Shown here piece after piece: positions 1-6,569 of a DNA stretch of 25,725 bases. The position numbers and the translations under genes were made by a program. Positions within the stretch are counted from its first letter, which is position 1; each line of letters opens with the position of its first letter. Origin of the DNA: UBA6197 sp047638075 (GTDB lineage Bacteria > Pseudomonadota > Alphaproteobacteria > Rhodobacterales > Rhodobacteraceae); NCBI RefSeq assembly GCF_047638075.1, contig NZ_JBLJBV010000077.1:1-25725 (forward strand), read 5' to 3'. Below the pieces are notes generated by a model. The model was not told where the DNA came from. It was given only the letters and a program-made list of their open reading frames with translations, and made no database searches.

Positions 1-12
1 CACCTCAAGGCA

Positions 13-86
13 GGCGGGTTGGCGGAGAGGTTACGCAGCGGATTGCAAATCCGTGAAGACCGGTTCGATTCCGGTACCCGCCTCCA
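13..86 (+). tRNA. tRNA-Cys (GCA), used as integration target
   Basis: A 74-nt tRNA including the encoded CCA. The acceptor stem GGCGGGT (13-19) pairs with ACCCGCC (76-82). The discriminator is T83, as expected for cysteine tRNAs, followed by CCA at 84-86. The anticodon GCA is at 45-47 and the T-arm GGTTCGATTCC is at 62-72. The 3' part from base 40 onward is duplicated exactly at 6083-6131, so the 3' half of this gene was supplied by the integrated element and the gene stays functional after insertion. Confidence 0.96.
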
Positions 87-120
87 ATGATTTCAAAGAC
101 ATAGCGTCATGCATGCTCAT
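31..120 (-). pseudogene. 5' fragment of the attP-spanning ORF (29 codons in the integrated state)
   Basis: Reading the minus strand from ATG at 120-118, an ORF runs through the attL core, antisense to tRNA-Cys, and stops at TAA (33-31), giving 29 codons. It has three in-frame ATGs (120, 114, 102) and a GGAG Shine-Dalgarno-like run about nine bases upstream. After excision, bases 120-88 would join in frame to 6130-5633, giving a 176-codon ORF. In the chromosome this is only the severed start. The frame was checked codon by codon across the repeat. That the joined product is made is inference. Confidence 0.6.
40..88 (+). repeat. attL core (49-bp direct repeat, copy 1)
   Basis: This is identical to 6083-6131 and runs from the anticodon arm through the CCA end of tRNA-Cys plus two bases (AT). 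Flanking bases differ on both sides (C39 against T6082; G89 against T6132), which defines the repeat limits. In the integrated state it restores the tRNA gene. Confidence 0.95.
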
Positions 121-151
121 AGGGTTTCACTCCGAGTCTCAAGTTTCCGTT

Positions 152-1417
152 CTAGTCCTGTTCTGTTCCGAATCTCTTTGCAGCTGCTTGCCGCGCCCGC
201 ATCGTCTGCCGCGCCTCCCCCGCATATTTCGCAATCATAGATTTCGTCGTATGCCCGCTAAAGCTGGCAATCTCGTCGTCGTCGCAACCCGCCCAAGCCA
301 ACTCTTTGACGCCGCGATACCGCAAGGCATGTTGATCATAGAGCATCAGGCCAAGGCGTTTACGTTCCTTGATCATAGTATCTGCCATCGTTCGGTAGAT
401 CATGCGACCGCCGTATGCATTGGTCAGGATATAGCGGCTCGGCATAGGTAAGAAGTTCAGTCCTGCTTTTGCCTCATTCAGCGCGGCCTTGAGTGCCGAA
501 GTGCAAGGTAGGACAAGCGCCACGCCTGTCTTGTTTTGACTTACCTTAAGCGTGTCGCCGTCATAGTCACCCCATGTGAAGCCAACCCAATCGCCGGGAC
601 GCTGGACACTGCCCACGCCGATCTCAAAGATCAGCCGTGCAATCGGACTGGCCTCTGCGCGCCACTTCTCCACCGCCCAATCCGGCCAAGGAATATGCGG
701 TTTTTTCTTTGCGTCAGGAACCTTCAATGGCTCGATCCCAATCGCAGGGTTATCAGCGCGCCAAGCTTTCCGTATGCCAAACTTTGACAGCATGGAAATG
801 GCAGTTGGAATATAGTTTGCAAATCGCACTCGGTGCGTATTTGCATCCATCGCTTTGTAAATATCTGTCTGGGTCAACCGCGCCACATCTGCCTTGCCGA
901 TCTTCTCGATCAGGTAGGCAAAGACAGGTTCGAGATCTTGGCGATAGCGCGACGAATGCGCCGCCCATTTGTCAGATTGCCGGAACAGATCGATCAGAGC
1001 ACCCCAAGAGCGTTTGCCCTCTGCCCTCTTGCCCGTCATGATTTCCCAATACATGCGATCATATTCTTCGGTGCCGGCCTCGCCCGCACTGCGAAGTTCC
1101 TGCACGATTTCCGCCGTCTTGCCATCCAGCGCGCGGCCCTCATCAAGGCTTAATGCGACTTGGCGCAATTCAAAGCCCGCCATCATCGCGGCCCACTCGG
1201 CCCCGGAACGGGTTTCCAGTTCGGCCCCCGCCTCGCGACGTTCGGTATCTTCGCAGATCAGCGCCGCGCGATACCGGGTTTCATTGTTCCGATATTCAAG
1301 ATCAAGCGCACCCATGTTGCGCATTTCATCTTCGGTGGCGTTATCCTTGCCGACAAGACCTGCCAGTGATTGACGGATTTCGCTTTGCCGCCGTGCGATT
1401 TTTACAGACTCAAGCAT
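152..1417 (-). CDS. Tyrosine recombinase (integrase) fused to a capsid-protein N-terminal segment
   Basis: A 421-aa protein. Residues about 112-421 are a phage-type tyrosine recombinase with a complete catalytic set: Arg273 (QRPGD), Lys296 (NKTG), His363 and Arg366 (HALR), His389 (SGHT) and nucleophile Tyr398 (KYAG). It lies next to the tRNA-Cys attL site, so it is the likely enzyme for integration and excision. Residues 1-110 are not integrase-like. They are charged and helical (for example RRQSEIRQ, ETRYRAAL, EDTERREAGAELETRS, DEGRALDG) and I recognise them as the N-terminal scaffold (delta-like) part of HK97-type major capsid proteins of Rhodobacteraceae phages. The join is near residues 110-113, where the GEAGTEEYDR.YW segment typical of this integrase family begins, so the usual integrase N-terminal arm-binding region is missing. 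A good AAGGAT ribosome-binding site precedes the ATG, and HNH stops one base upstream. Confidence 0.9.
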   Translation of the reverse strand: MLESVKIARRQSEIRQSLAGLVGKDNATEDEMRNMGALDLEYRNNETRYRAALICEDTERREAGAELETRSGAEWAAMMAGFELRQVALSLDEGRALDGKTAEIVQELRSAGEAGTEEYDRMYWEIMTGKRAEGKRSWGALIDLFRQSDKWAAHSSRYRQDLEPVFAYLIEKIGKADVARLTQTDIYKAMDANTHRVRFANYIPTAISMLSKFGIRKAWRADNPAIGIEPLKVPDAKKKPHIPWPDWAVEKWRAEASPIARLIFEIGVGSVQRPGDWVGFTWGDYDGDTLKVSQNKTGVALVLPCTSALKAALNEAKAGLNFLPMPSRYILTNAYGGRMIYRTMADTMIKERKRLGLMLYDQHALRYRGVKELAWAGCDDDEIASFSGHTTKSMIAKYAGEARQTMRARQAAAKRFGTEQD

Positions 1418-1418
1418 G

Positions 1419-1739
1419 TTATATCCTTTTTGCTCGATTAGATTTCGCCGCCAATTCAGCGACAGCTTGCCGCCATTTCAGGCGGTCATCGGATGCGGGC
1501 TTATGCCCGCATTCCAATCTCGTTTTCCGGGTGTGGCAGGACGTGCAAAGCGCCTGCAAATTCGCCGGATCAAAACTCAATTCAGGATGCGACCGAACCG
1601 GCTTGACGTGGTCAACCTCAAGCCGACCGCCCTTGCCGCAAGAGCGACAGACAAAGCCGTCACGTTCCAGGACCGCCATGCGGATTGAATGCCACCTCGG
1701 CCCCCGCGTGACCGCCTTTGAATGCCGATGATACGTCAT
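1419..1739 (-). CDS. HNH endonuclease, packaging-associated type
   Basis: A 106-aa HNH nuclease with the order seen in phage packaging HNH proteins: RW..IR..VLERDGFVC, a zinc pair C31-x2-C34, the catalytic DH at 43-44, Asn60 (FDPANLQ) and a second zinc pair C65-x2-C68 followed by His69. Such enzymes commonly sit beside terminase genes of cos-type phages and are needed with the terminase for DNA maturation. Its ATG overlaps the terL stop (ATGA, 1739-1736), so translation is probably coupled. The integrase fusion starts one base after its stop. In ordinary phages HNH tends to lie before the terminase genes; here it follows TerL. It could in principle be a homing nuclease, but location and coupling argue for packaging. 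Confidence 0.87.
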   Translation of the reverse strand: MTYHRHSKAVTRGPRWHSIRMAVLERDGFVCRSCGKGGRLEVDHVKPVRSHPELSFDPANLQALCTSCHTRKTRLECGHKPASDDRLKWRQAVAELAAKSNRAKRI

Positions 1740-3247
1740 CCCCAGACCATCCTTGCCGCGCGTCGTGGGCGTGCCATCATGCGCGCGCCCTCGGCCACCG
1801 CCAGCACGGTTGCCGCCGCCGCATCGATGCGCCCCTTTGACCGCGCCTTGGCCAGTTTTAGGTTATTGGCTGGATCGCGCAGAGTGACCGCATCAGAGAA
1901 CGCCGACCGCAACAGCAGCGACGGTGCCGCCTTCACCTGCCCATCAAACGCCGCGCGCCGGAACCTCTCGCAATCCTCGCCACCATCGCGGAACCCTTGG
2001 CCACGCCAGACAACCGGCGCAGCTACGCCCGCCCGGTCCATCGCTTCGCCAAGTTCGGCTTGCTTGTATCGATCGGCAGTCAGTGCCGCGATAGCCTCGC
2101 CCTCCACGTGCTTTAGGACCTCCACCAGCCAAGGCGCGACCGGGACAGTCTTGTCGCCCAGGACAGACAATTCACCACGGTCGCACATTTCGACATAGCG
2201 ACCGGACACCCCATCAGCCGCGCCCCTATCGATCAGCGAAGGCGATGCAGGGAAGGTGCCGACACATTCAAGGCGGGTGGTTTCAGGCCAATAGAACGCC
2301 GCGGCCGACATACTGGCAGAGCCGCCCAGATCGATGCCGATCACAACCGGCCCTTCACGTGGCGGCAACTCGGATGCCTCGCAGTGCATCCATTCATCAA
2401 CCGTCAACAGCAGATCCCGGGTTTCGCCGCTGATACGCTCGTTTCGGTTATACAGGCGAAACGTAGTCAACGCCGAACCGCCCCGCGCAATGGCCCGCCG
2501 CGCGGATGCCTCTAACCATTTCAGATCAGCACCGATGCCGTATTTCGTGCCGGGGTTGGCAATCAAAAGGCTTTCCCGATCATCGGCAGGCAAGCCGGGT
2601 GGTGGCCTATGTTCTTGCACATAGACGCCCGAGTGCTCCTCATCGATCCACCGCGAAAAGGCGTGAGCATCATCAGCCGCGCTTGTGCTGATGATCAGTG
2701 CCTTTCCGGACCGCTTGCCCAGACCCGACAGCAACGCGTGTTCCAGATCATCGCCCCGTTCTGCCGACCAATGGCCCCGCTCATCCATCAAGATCAACGT
2801 CGGTGCCGACCCCAGAGCCGACCGGCCATCGGCAGCGATAGCCCGCAGGAAGTGACCGCCTCCGTCGCCTGTAAACTCTATTTCCAGACGTGGCGCGCGC
2901 CGGTAGATCAACTGCGATTGTAGATCATCGGGCAGGCTTTGCGCGAACCCGGCCACGAATTGCCATGCTATGCGCGCCTGATCCCGCGTCCTGGCGGCGA
3001 CAAGGATTTCCCTTGCAGGTTGGTCATCCCAGATGCCAAGCAATGACCCCAAGGCGATGCCAGCAGATAGCGCCGTCTTGGCGTTACCGCGCCCGATGGA
3101 CAGGATCGCCGTGTTGATCGCATCATCCAGCGCGCCCCGGATGAATTGCTTCTGAAACGGCGCCAGCTTGATCGGTTGCCCCGCCTTCGGACCCTCGGGG
3201 ATATGCAGCGTCTCAAGGAAAGTTATTGCCTTCGATGCCTGTTTCAT
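1736..3247 (-). CDS. terL: Phage terminase large subunit (TerL)
   Basis: A 503-aa DNA-packaging motor. The ATPase domain has a Walker A-type loop GRGNAKT at 52-58 and Walker B LILMDE with Asp155-Glu156. The C-terminal nuclease has the RNase H-like acidic positions Asp306 (GIDLGGS), Asp392 (TADRY) and Asp475 (GRIDAAAA). Length is normal for the family and the frame is unbroken, so the protein looks functional. It would translocate and cut DNA into proheads, but the element has no portal or prohead genes and no recognisable small terminase, so a helper phage is presumably needed. The ATG has a GAGG site about eight bases upstream. The gene follows a 91-bp non-coding gap after the connector gene and overlaps HNH by four bases. 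Confidence 0.93.
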   Translation of the reverse strand: MKQASKAITFLETLHIPEGPKAGQPIKLAPFQKQFIRGALDDAINTAILSIGRGNAKTALSAGIALGSLLGIWDDQPAREILVAARTRDQARIAWQFVAGFAQSLPDDLQSQLIYRRAPRLEIEFTGDGGGHFLRAIAADGRSALGSAPTLILMDERGHWSAERGDDLEHALLSGLGKRSGKALIISTSAADDAHAFSRWIDEEHSGVYVQEHRPPPGLPADDRESLLIANPGTKYGIGADLKWLEASARRAIARGGSALTTFRLYNRNERISGETRDLLLTVDEWMHCEASELPPREGPVVIGIDLGGSASMSAAAFYWPETTRLECVGTFPASPSLIDRGAADGVSGRYVEMCDRGELSVLGDKTVPVAPWLVEVLKHVEGEAIAALTADRYKQAELGEAMDRAGVAAPVVWRGQGFRDGGEDCERFRRAAFDGQVKAAPSLLLRSAFSDAVTLRDPANNLKLAKARSKGRIDAAAATVLAVAEGARMMARPRRAARMVWG

Positions 3248-3338
3248 CGACCAACCTCACTCAAACGCGAAAAGAGATAACCCCCCACCTCGTACCCATG
3301 TCCCCCAAAACTTTCGGGCATTGGGACCATTCCAGCCG
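3248..3338. other. 91-bp non-coding gap before terL; candidate packaging (cos/pac) site
   Basis: One of only two sizeable non-coding gaps inside the element. On the minus strand it carries G-rich runs (TGGGGGACATGGG and GAGGTGGGGGG) and ends in the terL ribosome-binding site. Packaging recognition sites usually lie near terminase genes, so this is a candidate, or it may simply hold a promoter. No defined cos sequence is recognisable. Confidence 0.3.
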
Positions 3339-3884
3339 TCACAGAGAAACCCTCCGATAGCGCACCGCAATACGCGCTGCGGCGTGAGAAAGGCCGGGTG
3401 CATGGCCCATGCCATCGCAGCCGCGCCCATCAAATAGCTTCACGGTATGGGCAAGGATTGCGTGGGCGATGTCAGCCGGGACCGACAGGCCATCAGCGCC
3501 GAACCCTGCGGTGTAGGTGATGCGCAGCCGTGCCTCTTGCGTGTCGATGAAATGCAATCGCGGAAAGCGTCCGGCCTCTAGCCAGAACCCCGATGCCATC
3601 GCGGTTGCGGTGCCGTCTTGTGCGATGATCTCGACAGTGACGGTTGCGCCCGATGCAACAGGCCCGACCGGCAGGGCGATGACTTGGCCCGGTGCATCAT
3701 CGGTGGTGCAGGTGATCAACTGGCTGAGAATAGCAAGATCGGTATACGCCTCGATCTCTGCCGTGGCCACATCAGCGAAGGCCAGCGCCTCGACGTGTTC
3801 GCCATCGGTGATGCGCAGATAGTCAGACAGTGCCGACCATGTGACAGCGCCAGTGCTGGATTTGGGGGTGCGTTCAAACTGCAT
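3339..3884 (-). CDS. Phage head-tail connector (gp6-like family)
   Basis: A 181-aa protein resembling the gp6-like (HK97-type) head-tail connector/adaptor family. It has an N-terminal helical section (SALSDYLRI, HVEALAFADVATAEIEAYTD), a central beta region (ATVTVEIIAQDGTA, LHFIDTQEARLRITYTAGFGAD), a VPADIAHAILAHTVKLFDGRG helix and a C-terminal YRRVSL ending typical of the family. It normally forms the ring under the portal that closes the head and accepts the tail. In a phage it follows the capsid gene; here it lies upstream of TerL without portal or capsid. An AAGGCGG site lies seven bases before the ATG. Retaining one head-completion protein suggests the element modifies or redirects helper heads; that is inference. 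Confidence 0.75.
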   Translation of the reverse strand: MQFERTPKSSTGAVTWSALSDYLRITDGEHVEALAFADVATAEIEAYTDLAILSQLITCTTDDAPGQVIALPVGPVASGATVTVEIIAQDGTATAMASGFWLEAGRFPRLHFIDTQEARLRITYTAGFGADGLSVPADIAHAILAHTVKLFDGRGCDGMGHAPGLSHAAARIAVRYRRVSL

Positions 3885-3950
3885 TAAAAAACCGCCTTTT
3901 TCTTTGCGTGCGCCAAGCCGCCAATGGCAGGCGCAACGCGGGGGGTATGG

Positions 3951-4044
3951 GGGGTGGAAGGAACAGGGGTTGGAAAGGGGTTGGAATAGGGGTTGGAACC
4001 CACTTTGGAAGTGGGGTGGAACAGGGGTTGGAAGGGGGTTGGAA
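3951..4044 (+). repeat. Iteron-like array of GGGGTTGGAA (about 11-bp period); candidate replication origin
   Basis: Exact GGGGTTGGAA units start at 3966, 3977, 3989, 4024 and 4035, with GGGGTGGAA variants at 3951 and 4013 and a degenerate unit near 4001-4010. Units are spaced 11-12 bp, about one helical turn, so they present on one face of the DNA. The array lies just beyond the stop of the RepA-like helicase (4048), the usual relation of iterons to a replication gene. The plus strand also has eight runs of four or more G between 3940 and 4038, giving strong G-quadruplex potential. A role as replication origin is inferred. Confidence 0.7.
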
Positions 4045-4047
4045 TCG

Positions 4048-5301
4048 TCATTCGGCCACCTCTGGCAGTGTTAAAAATTGCCTCCGCTTAGACGGTGGCC
4101 CATCCTCTCCGATGACTATTTTTTTTGCTGCCAACAGGTTTTCCATGGCCTGCCCAAAGGCACGCTTGGTTACACCCTCCGAGTCGGGCTGCGATGCGAA
4201 AACCTTGGGGGCATAGGTCTGCCCGCCCGCGTGATTGACGCGCCGCCCTTGGTCTAGGGCTTGACGTAGCAGCTTCACAAAGACCCGCTCGGCCTTCATT
4301 GACGCACAGGCCCGATCTAGCCCGGTCTCGGCGGCATCCGCGACAAACACCCCATCCTGATAGGTGACGTTGATTTGCCCGCCCGTGCGCCCGTAGTTTG
4401 CTTTCTTTGTTGAGAGCATCCGCGCATCGGGGTTCGGCTCGTAACCGTCTTGGATAACCCGTTCAAGATAGAGGCGCGACCGAACCGAGTTGTTCCATGC
4501 GGTTGACCCCGACGTGCCAGCACCAGACCCCATGCCAGACAGCGACGGGTGCGATAGCAACATCACCGCGCACTGATGCCGAATGGCCAGCCCGCGCAAC
4601 AGGCCAATGAATTGCCGCGCTTGCGCCCGGTCATTCTCATTGCCGGGGAATAGATCAGCCAACGTATCCAGCACGATCAGCGAAGGTTTTGTTGTCGTGA
4701 CGTATTCATCTAACGCGGTGAACAGATCGGTCGCAGACAATGAACCATCCGCATCTAGTGTGGCAAGCAAGGCGTCTTCACCTGCCAGGCTGCGAAGTTT
4801 CAGGTTGGAAAGATCGGCCAGACCGACACCAGCCGCGCGCGCCACGTCGGCAACACGCCTATGCAATTCGTCCTGATCATCTTCGGCGCTGATGAATACG
4901 ACATTGCCACCATGGACGTGACGGCCAAGCCACGGAAAGCCACCGTGAGCGACCGCAGCAGCGAGTTGCAGCGCCAACAAAGACTTGCCGGTCCCACCAT
5001 CCCCGCCCATCAGCGTAACGGTTCCAGAGGGGATTAAATCAGGCACAAGCCATTGCCGATCTGGAACCGGCAATCCTTCCAGATCAGACGCGGGAAAGAA
5101 CCGGCTTGTGCGTGTAGGTGCCGGTTTTGCCGGTGCCTCTTTCCTGCCCGGCTTTCGATCCTGAAAAGCGGATTGATAAGCGCCTATCGGTGGGAACGGA
5201 TCATCGGGCAACATATCTTCAGGGCGGAACCCTGCGCCCATTTCGGCACGGTGCATGGCGTCAATCTCGGCCATGCGGTCAAAACTGCCATCAGCCATCA
5301 T
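4048..5301 (-). CDS. RepA-like hexameric replicative helicase (RecA-fold AAA_25 type)
   Basis: A 417-aa protein with a RecA-fold helicase core like RepA of RSF1010 and phage replication ATPases. From this start, Walker A GGDGGTGKS is at 99-107, a VVFISAEDDQDELHRR segment follows at about 134-149, Walker B LIVLD ends at Asp212, LLSH is at 248-251 and the STAWNNSVRSRLYL arginine-finger region is at about 266-279. The C-terminal 110 residues look like a winged-helix or regulatory tail. It probably unwinds the element's origin; the adjacent iterons support this. The start at 5301 is chosen because ATG there overlaps the upstream stop (ATGA, 5301-5298) and has a GAGGGG site. A longer ORF opens at 5412 but its extra part overlaps the preceding gene. 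No primase or separate iteron-binding initiator is visible. Confidence 0.85.
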   Translation of the reverse strand: MMADGSFDRMAEIDAMHRAEMGAGFRPEDMLPDDPFPPIGAYQSAFQDRKPGRKEAPAKPAPTRTSRFFPASDLEGLPVPDRQWLVPDLIPSGTVTLMGGDGGTGKSLLALQLAAAVAHGGFPWLGRHVHGGNVVFISAEDDQDELHRRVADVARAAGVGLADLSNLKLRSLAGEDALLATLDADGSLSATDLFTALDEYVTTTKPSLIVLDTLADLFPGNENDRAQARQFIGLLRGLAIRHQCAVMLLSHPSLSGMGSGAGTSGSTAWNNSVRSRLYLERVIQDGYEPNPDARMLSTKKANYGRTGGQINVTYQDGVFVADAAETGLDRACASMKAERVFVKLLRQALDQGRRVNHAGGQTYAPKVFASQPDSEGVTKRAFGQAMENLLAAKKIVIGEDGPPSKRRQFLTLPEVAE

Positions 5302-5636
5302 TGCGCCCCCTCGATCACCCATGCGGTTGACGGGTGCCGCGCGCAGCGCGCCAGCAGATCGCCTAGCGTGGTGATGTTTACGGCAGGGGAAGCACCGGAA
5401 CCGGGCGACCAAATGTAGTTTGACTCGATCATGGCGCAGCCTCGCAGCGCCTCACGCTGGCCACGTTGCCAAATGCCCGAAACATCACGGTAAGCGATGA
5501 CCCGATAGTCTCGGTCAGCAAGATATTCAGTGCGCCCAAAAGGGCCATCCCAAACGCCTCTGACATAAGGCAACGTGCGCCACCACTGGCCACGTTGCCA
5601 GACGGTCAACAGATCGGGGAAGCGTTGGTGTTTCAT
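5298..5636 (-). CDS. Small Trp/Arg-rich phage protein, unknown function
   Basis: A 112-aa protein I do not recognise. It is unusually rich in Trp and Arg and contains a repeated VWQRGQ / IWQRGQ motif (around residues 12-17 and 55-60). The repeat is mirrored in DNA as an exact 15-bp direct repeat at 5457-5471 and 5584-5598. It is joined to both neighbours by ATGA overlaps (5636-5633 upstream, 5301-5298 downstream), which is good evidence that it is translated in an operon with the helicase. Position suggests an accessory replication or regulatory role, but nothing in the sequence proves one. No membrane segment or signal peptide is evident. Confidence 0.65.
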   Translation of the reverse strand: MKHQRFPDLLTVWQRGQWWRTLPYVRGVWDGPFGRTEYLADRDYRVIAYRDVSGIWQRGQREALRGCAMIESNYIWSPGSGASPAVNITTLGDLLARCARHPSTAWVIEGAQ

Positions 5637-6130
5637 GCCGCTGCCCCCCTCTGCACATAAGCGAGGAAGGCCGCTTGATCCCGCGCAGACAGGCGGGTGT
5701 AGCAGGCCAGGACATAGGCTTTCAGTTCGGCGCGGCTGGCATAGTCTGCCCAGAAACCCGCTTCATCCATCGGGCTGTAGAACGGCGCAATCGGCATTCC
5801 GATTGACAAATCAGCCAGCGCCGCCGCCATGATTTCGCATGCGTCTTGAGGATCACAATCGGCTATTGAATGGCACAGAGCAGTTGCACTTTGCGCCCGG
5901 TCACGGTAGTGTTTTGTCTTGAACGCCTGTTCAAAGTTGATCGCTCCGGTTGCGCCCGCCAGCGCTCCGGGGTTTTCTTTTGCATTCGTGCCAATAGGTA
6001 GGGTTTCAGGTTCTCGCCCTGTTCCCGCCTTGTCCTGATACTTTTTTGCGCTTAGTGCGTTGTTTTTGCTTTGAAAGCGATTGGATTGCAAATCCGTGAA
6101 GACCGGTTCGATTCCGGTACCCGCCTCCAA
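5633..6130 (-). CDS. Conserved small phage protein; ORF split by the attachment site
   Basis: The ORF is open from the attR core to a TGA at 5633. Its C-terminal part (from about codon 74: DRAQSATALCHSIADCD, MAAALADLSIG, FWADYASRAELKAY, RDQAAFLAYVQ) looks like a small helical protein found near replication genes of Rhodobacteraceae phages; function unknown. In the chromosome no ATG exists until codon 101 (5830). The only other common start codons are TTG codons inside the att core (6130 and 6091), and a stop (TAG) lies just upstream at 6139-6137. In the excised circle the frame continues through the core to ATG at 120 with a GGAG site, giving 176 codons. The integrated copy is therefore either silent or shortened to 65 aa. 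It is coupled to the next gene by ATGA. The first 16 residues are translated antisense tRNA. Confidence 0.55.
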   Translation of the reverse strand: MEAGTGIEPVFTDLQSNRFQSKNNALSAKKYQDKAGTGREPETLPIGTNAKENPGALAGATGAINFEQAFKTKHYRDRAQSATALCHSIADCDPQDACEIMAAALADLSIGMPIAPFYSPMDEAGFWADYASRAELKAYVLACYTRLSARDQAAFLAYVQRGAAA

Positions 6131-6131
6131 T
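6083..6131 (+). repeat. attR core (49-bp direct repeat, orphan tRNA-Cys 3' half)
   Basis: An exact copy of 40-88. The 5' half of a tRNA is missing upstream, so this is the displaced chromosomal 3' end of tRNA-Cys left after site-specific integration. On the minus strand the same bases are open reading frame and form the present 5' end of the split ORF that ends at 5633. Confidence 0.95.
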
Positions 6132-6569
6132 TCATTCTAAATCAGTCAGTTTGCGTCATAAGCCTCAAGTGTGGCACCTGGCCTATGATGTTGCCATCCC
6201 ATCCAAACCCTTAAAAACAAGGCTGCCTGGATGGTTTATCCGCAATAGGAATGCTGCGACGGATCCATGGGGGCGATCTACGCCCGAGGTATGTTTGCCC
6301 AACATCGGGTCGCGTGTTTCTTTCTTGAGAAATTGGCGCCAACCCTTTGCGCGCCGATGAGCCTAGAGCCGAATTCGATGCATCGGCCGATCCGTCCATC
6401 ATGTATCAGGTGAAAGGCACGATGCATTAAATCCCCTCCCTCTCGCCCTTTCGGTCCGGGTGCGGTTGCGTCTGCGCGCGTTTTCAAACCCCGCCCAACA
6501 AAATGGCGGGCAGCGGGGGCGGCGATGAACGCAGGTTTGAAAAGCGCGGCCAAGGGGCAGGTGCGGTGA
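6132..6569. other. Non-coding spacer right of attR
   Basis: No convincing gene on either strand. The short ORFs here have no ribosome-binding sites and no recognisable content. A hairpin CCCGCC (6490-6495) / GGCGGG (6505-6510), followed on the minus strand by TTTGAAAA, could be a weak terminator for the glnE transcript. Nothing else stands out. Confidence 0.6.

Larger units (their letters stand above)
40..6131. mobile_element. Integrated phage satellite-like element (about 6.04 kb) in tRNA-Cys
   Basis: The element is bounded by a perfect 49-bp direct repeat (40-88 and 6083-6131) made of the 3' half of tRNA-Cys. All its genes are on the minus strand: a split ORF, a 112-aa protein, a RepA-like helicase, a head-tail connector, TerL, HNH and a tyrosine recombinase. 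Spacing is very tight, with several ATGA start/stop overlaps. Packaging genes (TerL, HNH, connector) are present. Portal, prohead protease, full-length capsid and all tail and lysis genes are absent, which points to a satellite relying on a helper phage rather than a complete prophage. A decayed prophage is the alternative, but every major ORF is intact and catalytic motifs are conserved. Size and gene content recall the small integrase/helicase/packaging-gene satellites described from marine bacteria; the exact family cannot be fixed without a search. Confidence 0.88.

Noticed and set aside
53..1731. Several plus-strand ORFs across the integrase and HNH genes
   Set aside because: They are antisense to well-supported genes with conserved motifs, lack ribosome-binding sites and have no recognisable content.
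3951..4044. Repeat array considered as a CRISPR
   Set aside because: The period is only about 11 bp with no unique spacers; it fits iterons, not CRISPR.
40..6131. Element considered as a complete prophage
   Set aside because: Portal, protease, full capsid, tail and lysis genes are all missing and the gene junctions are tight, leaving no room for lost genes.
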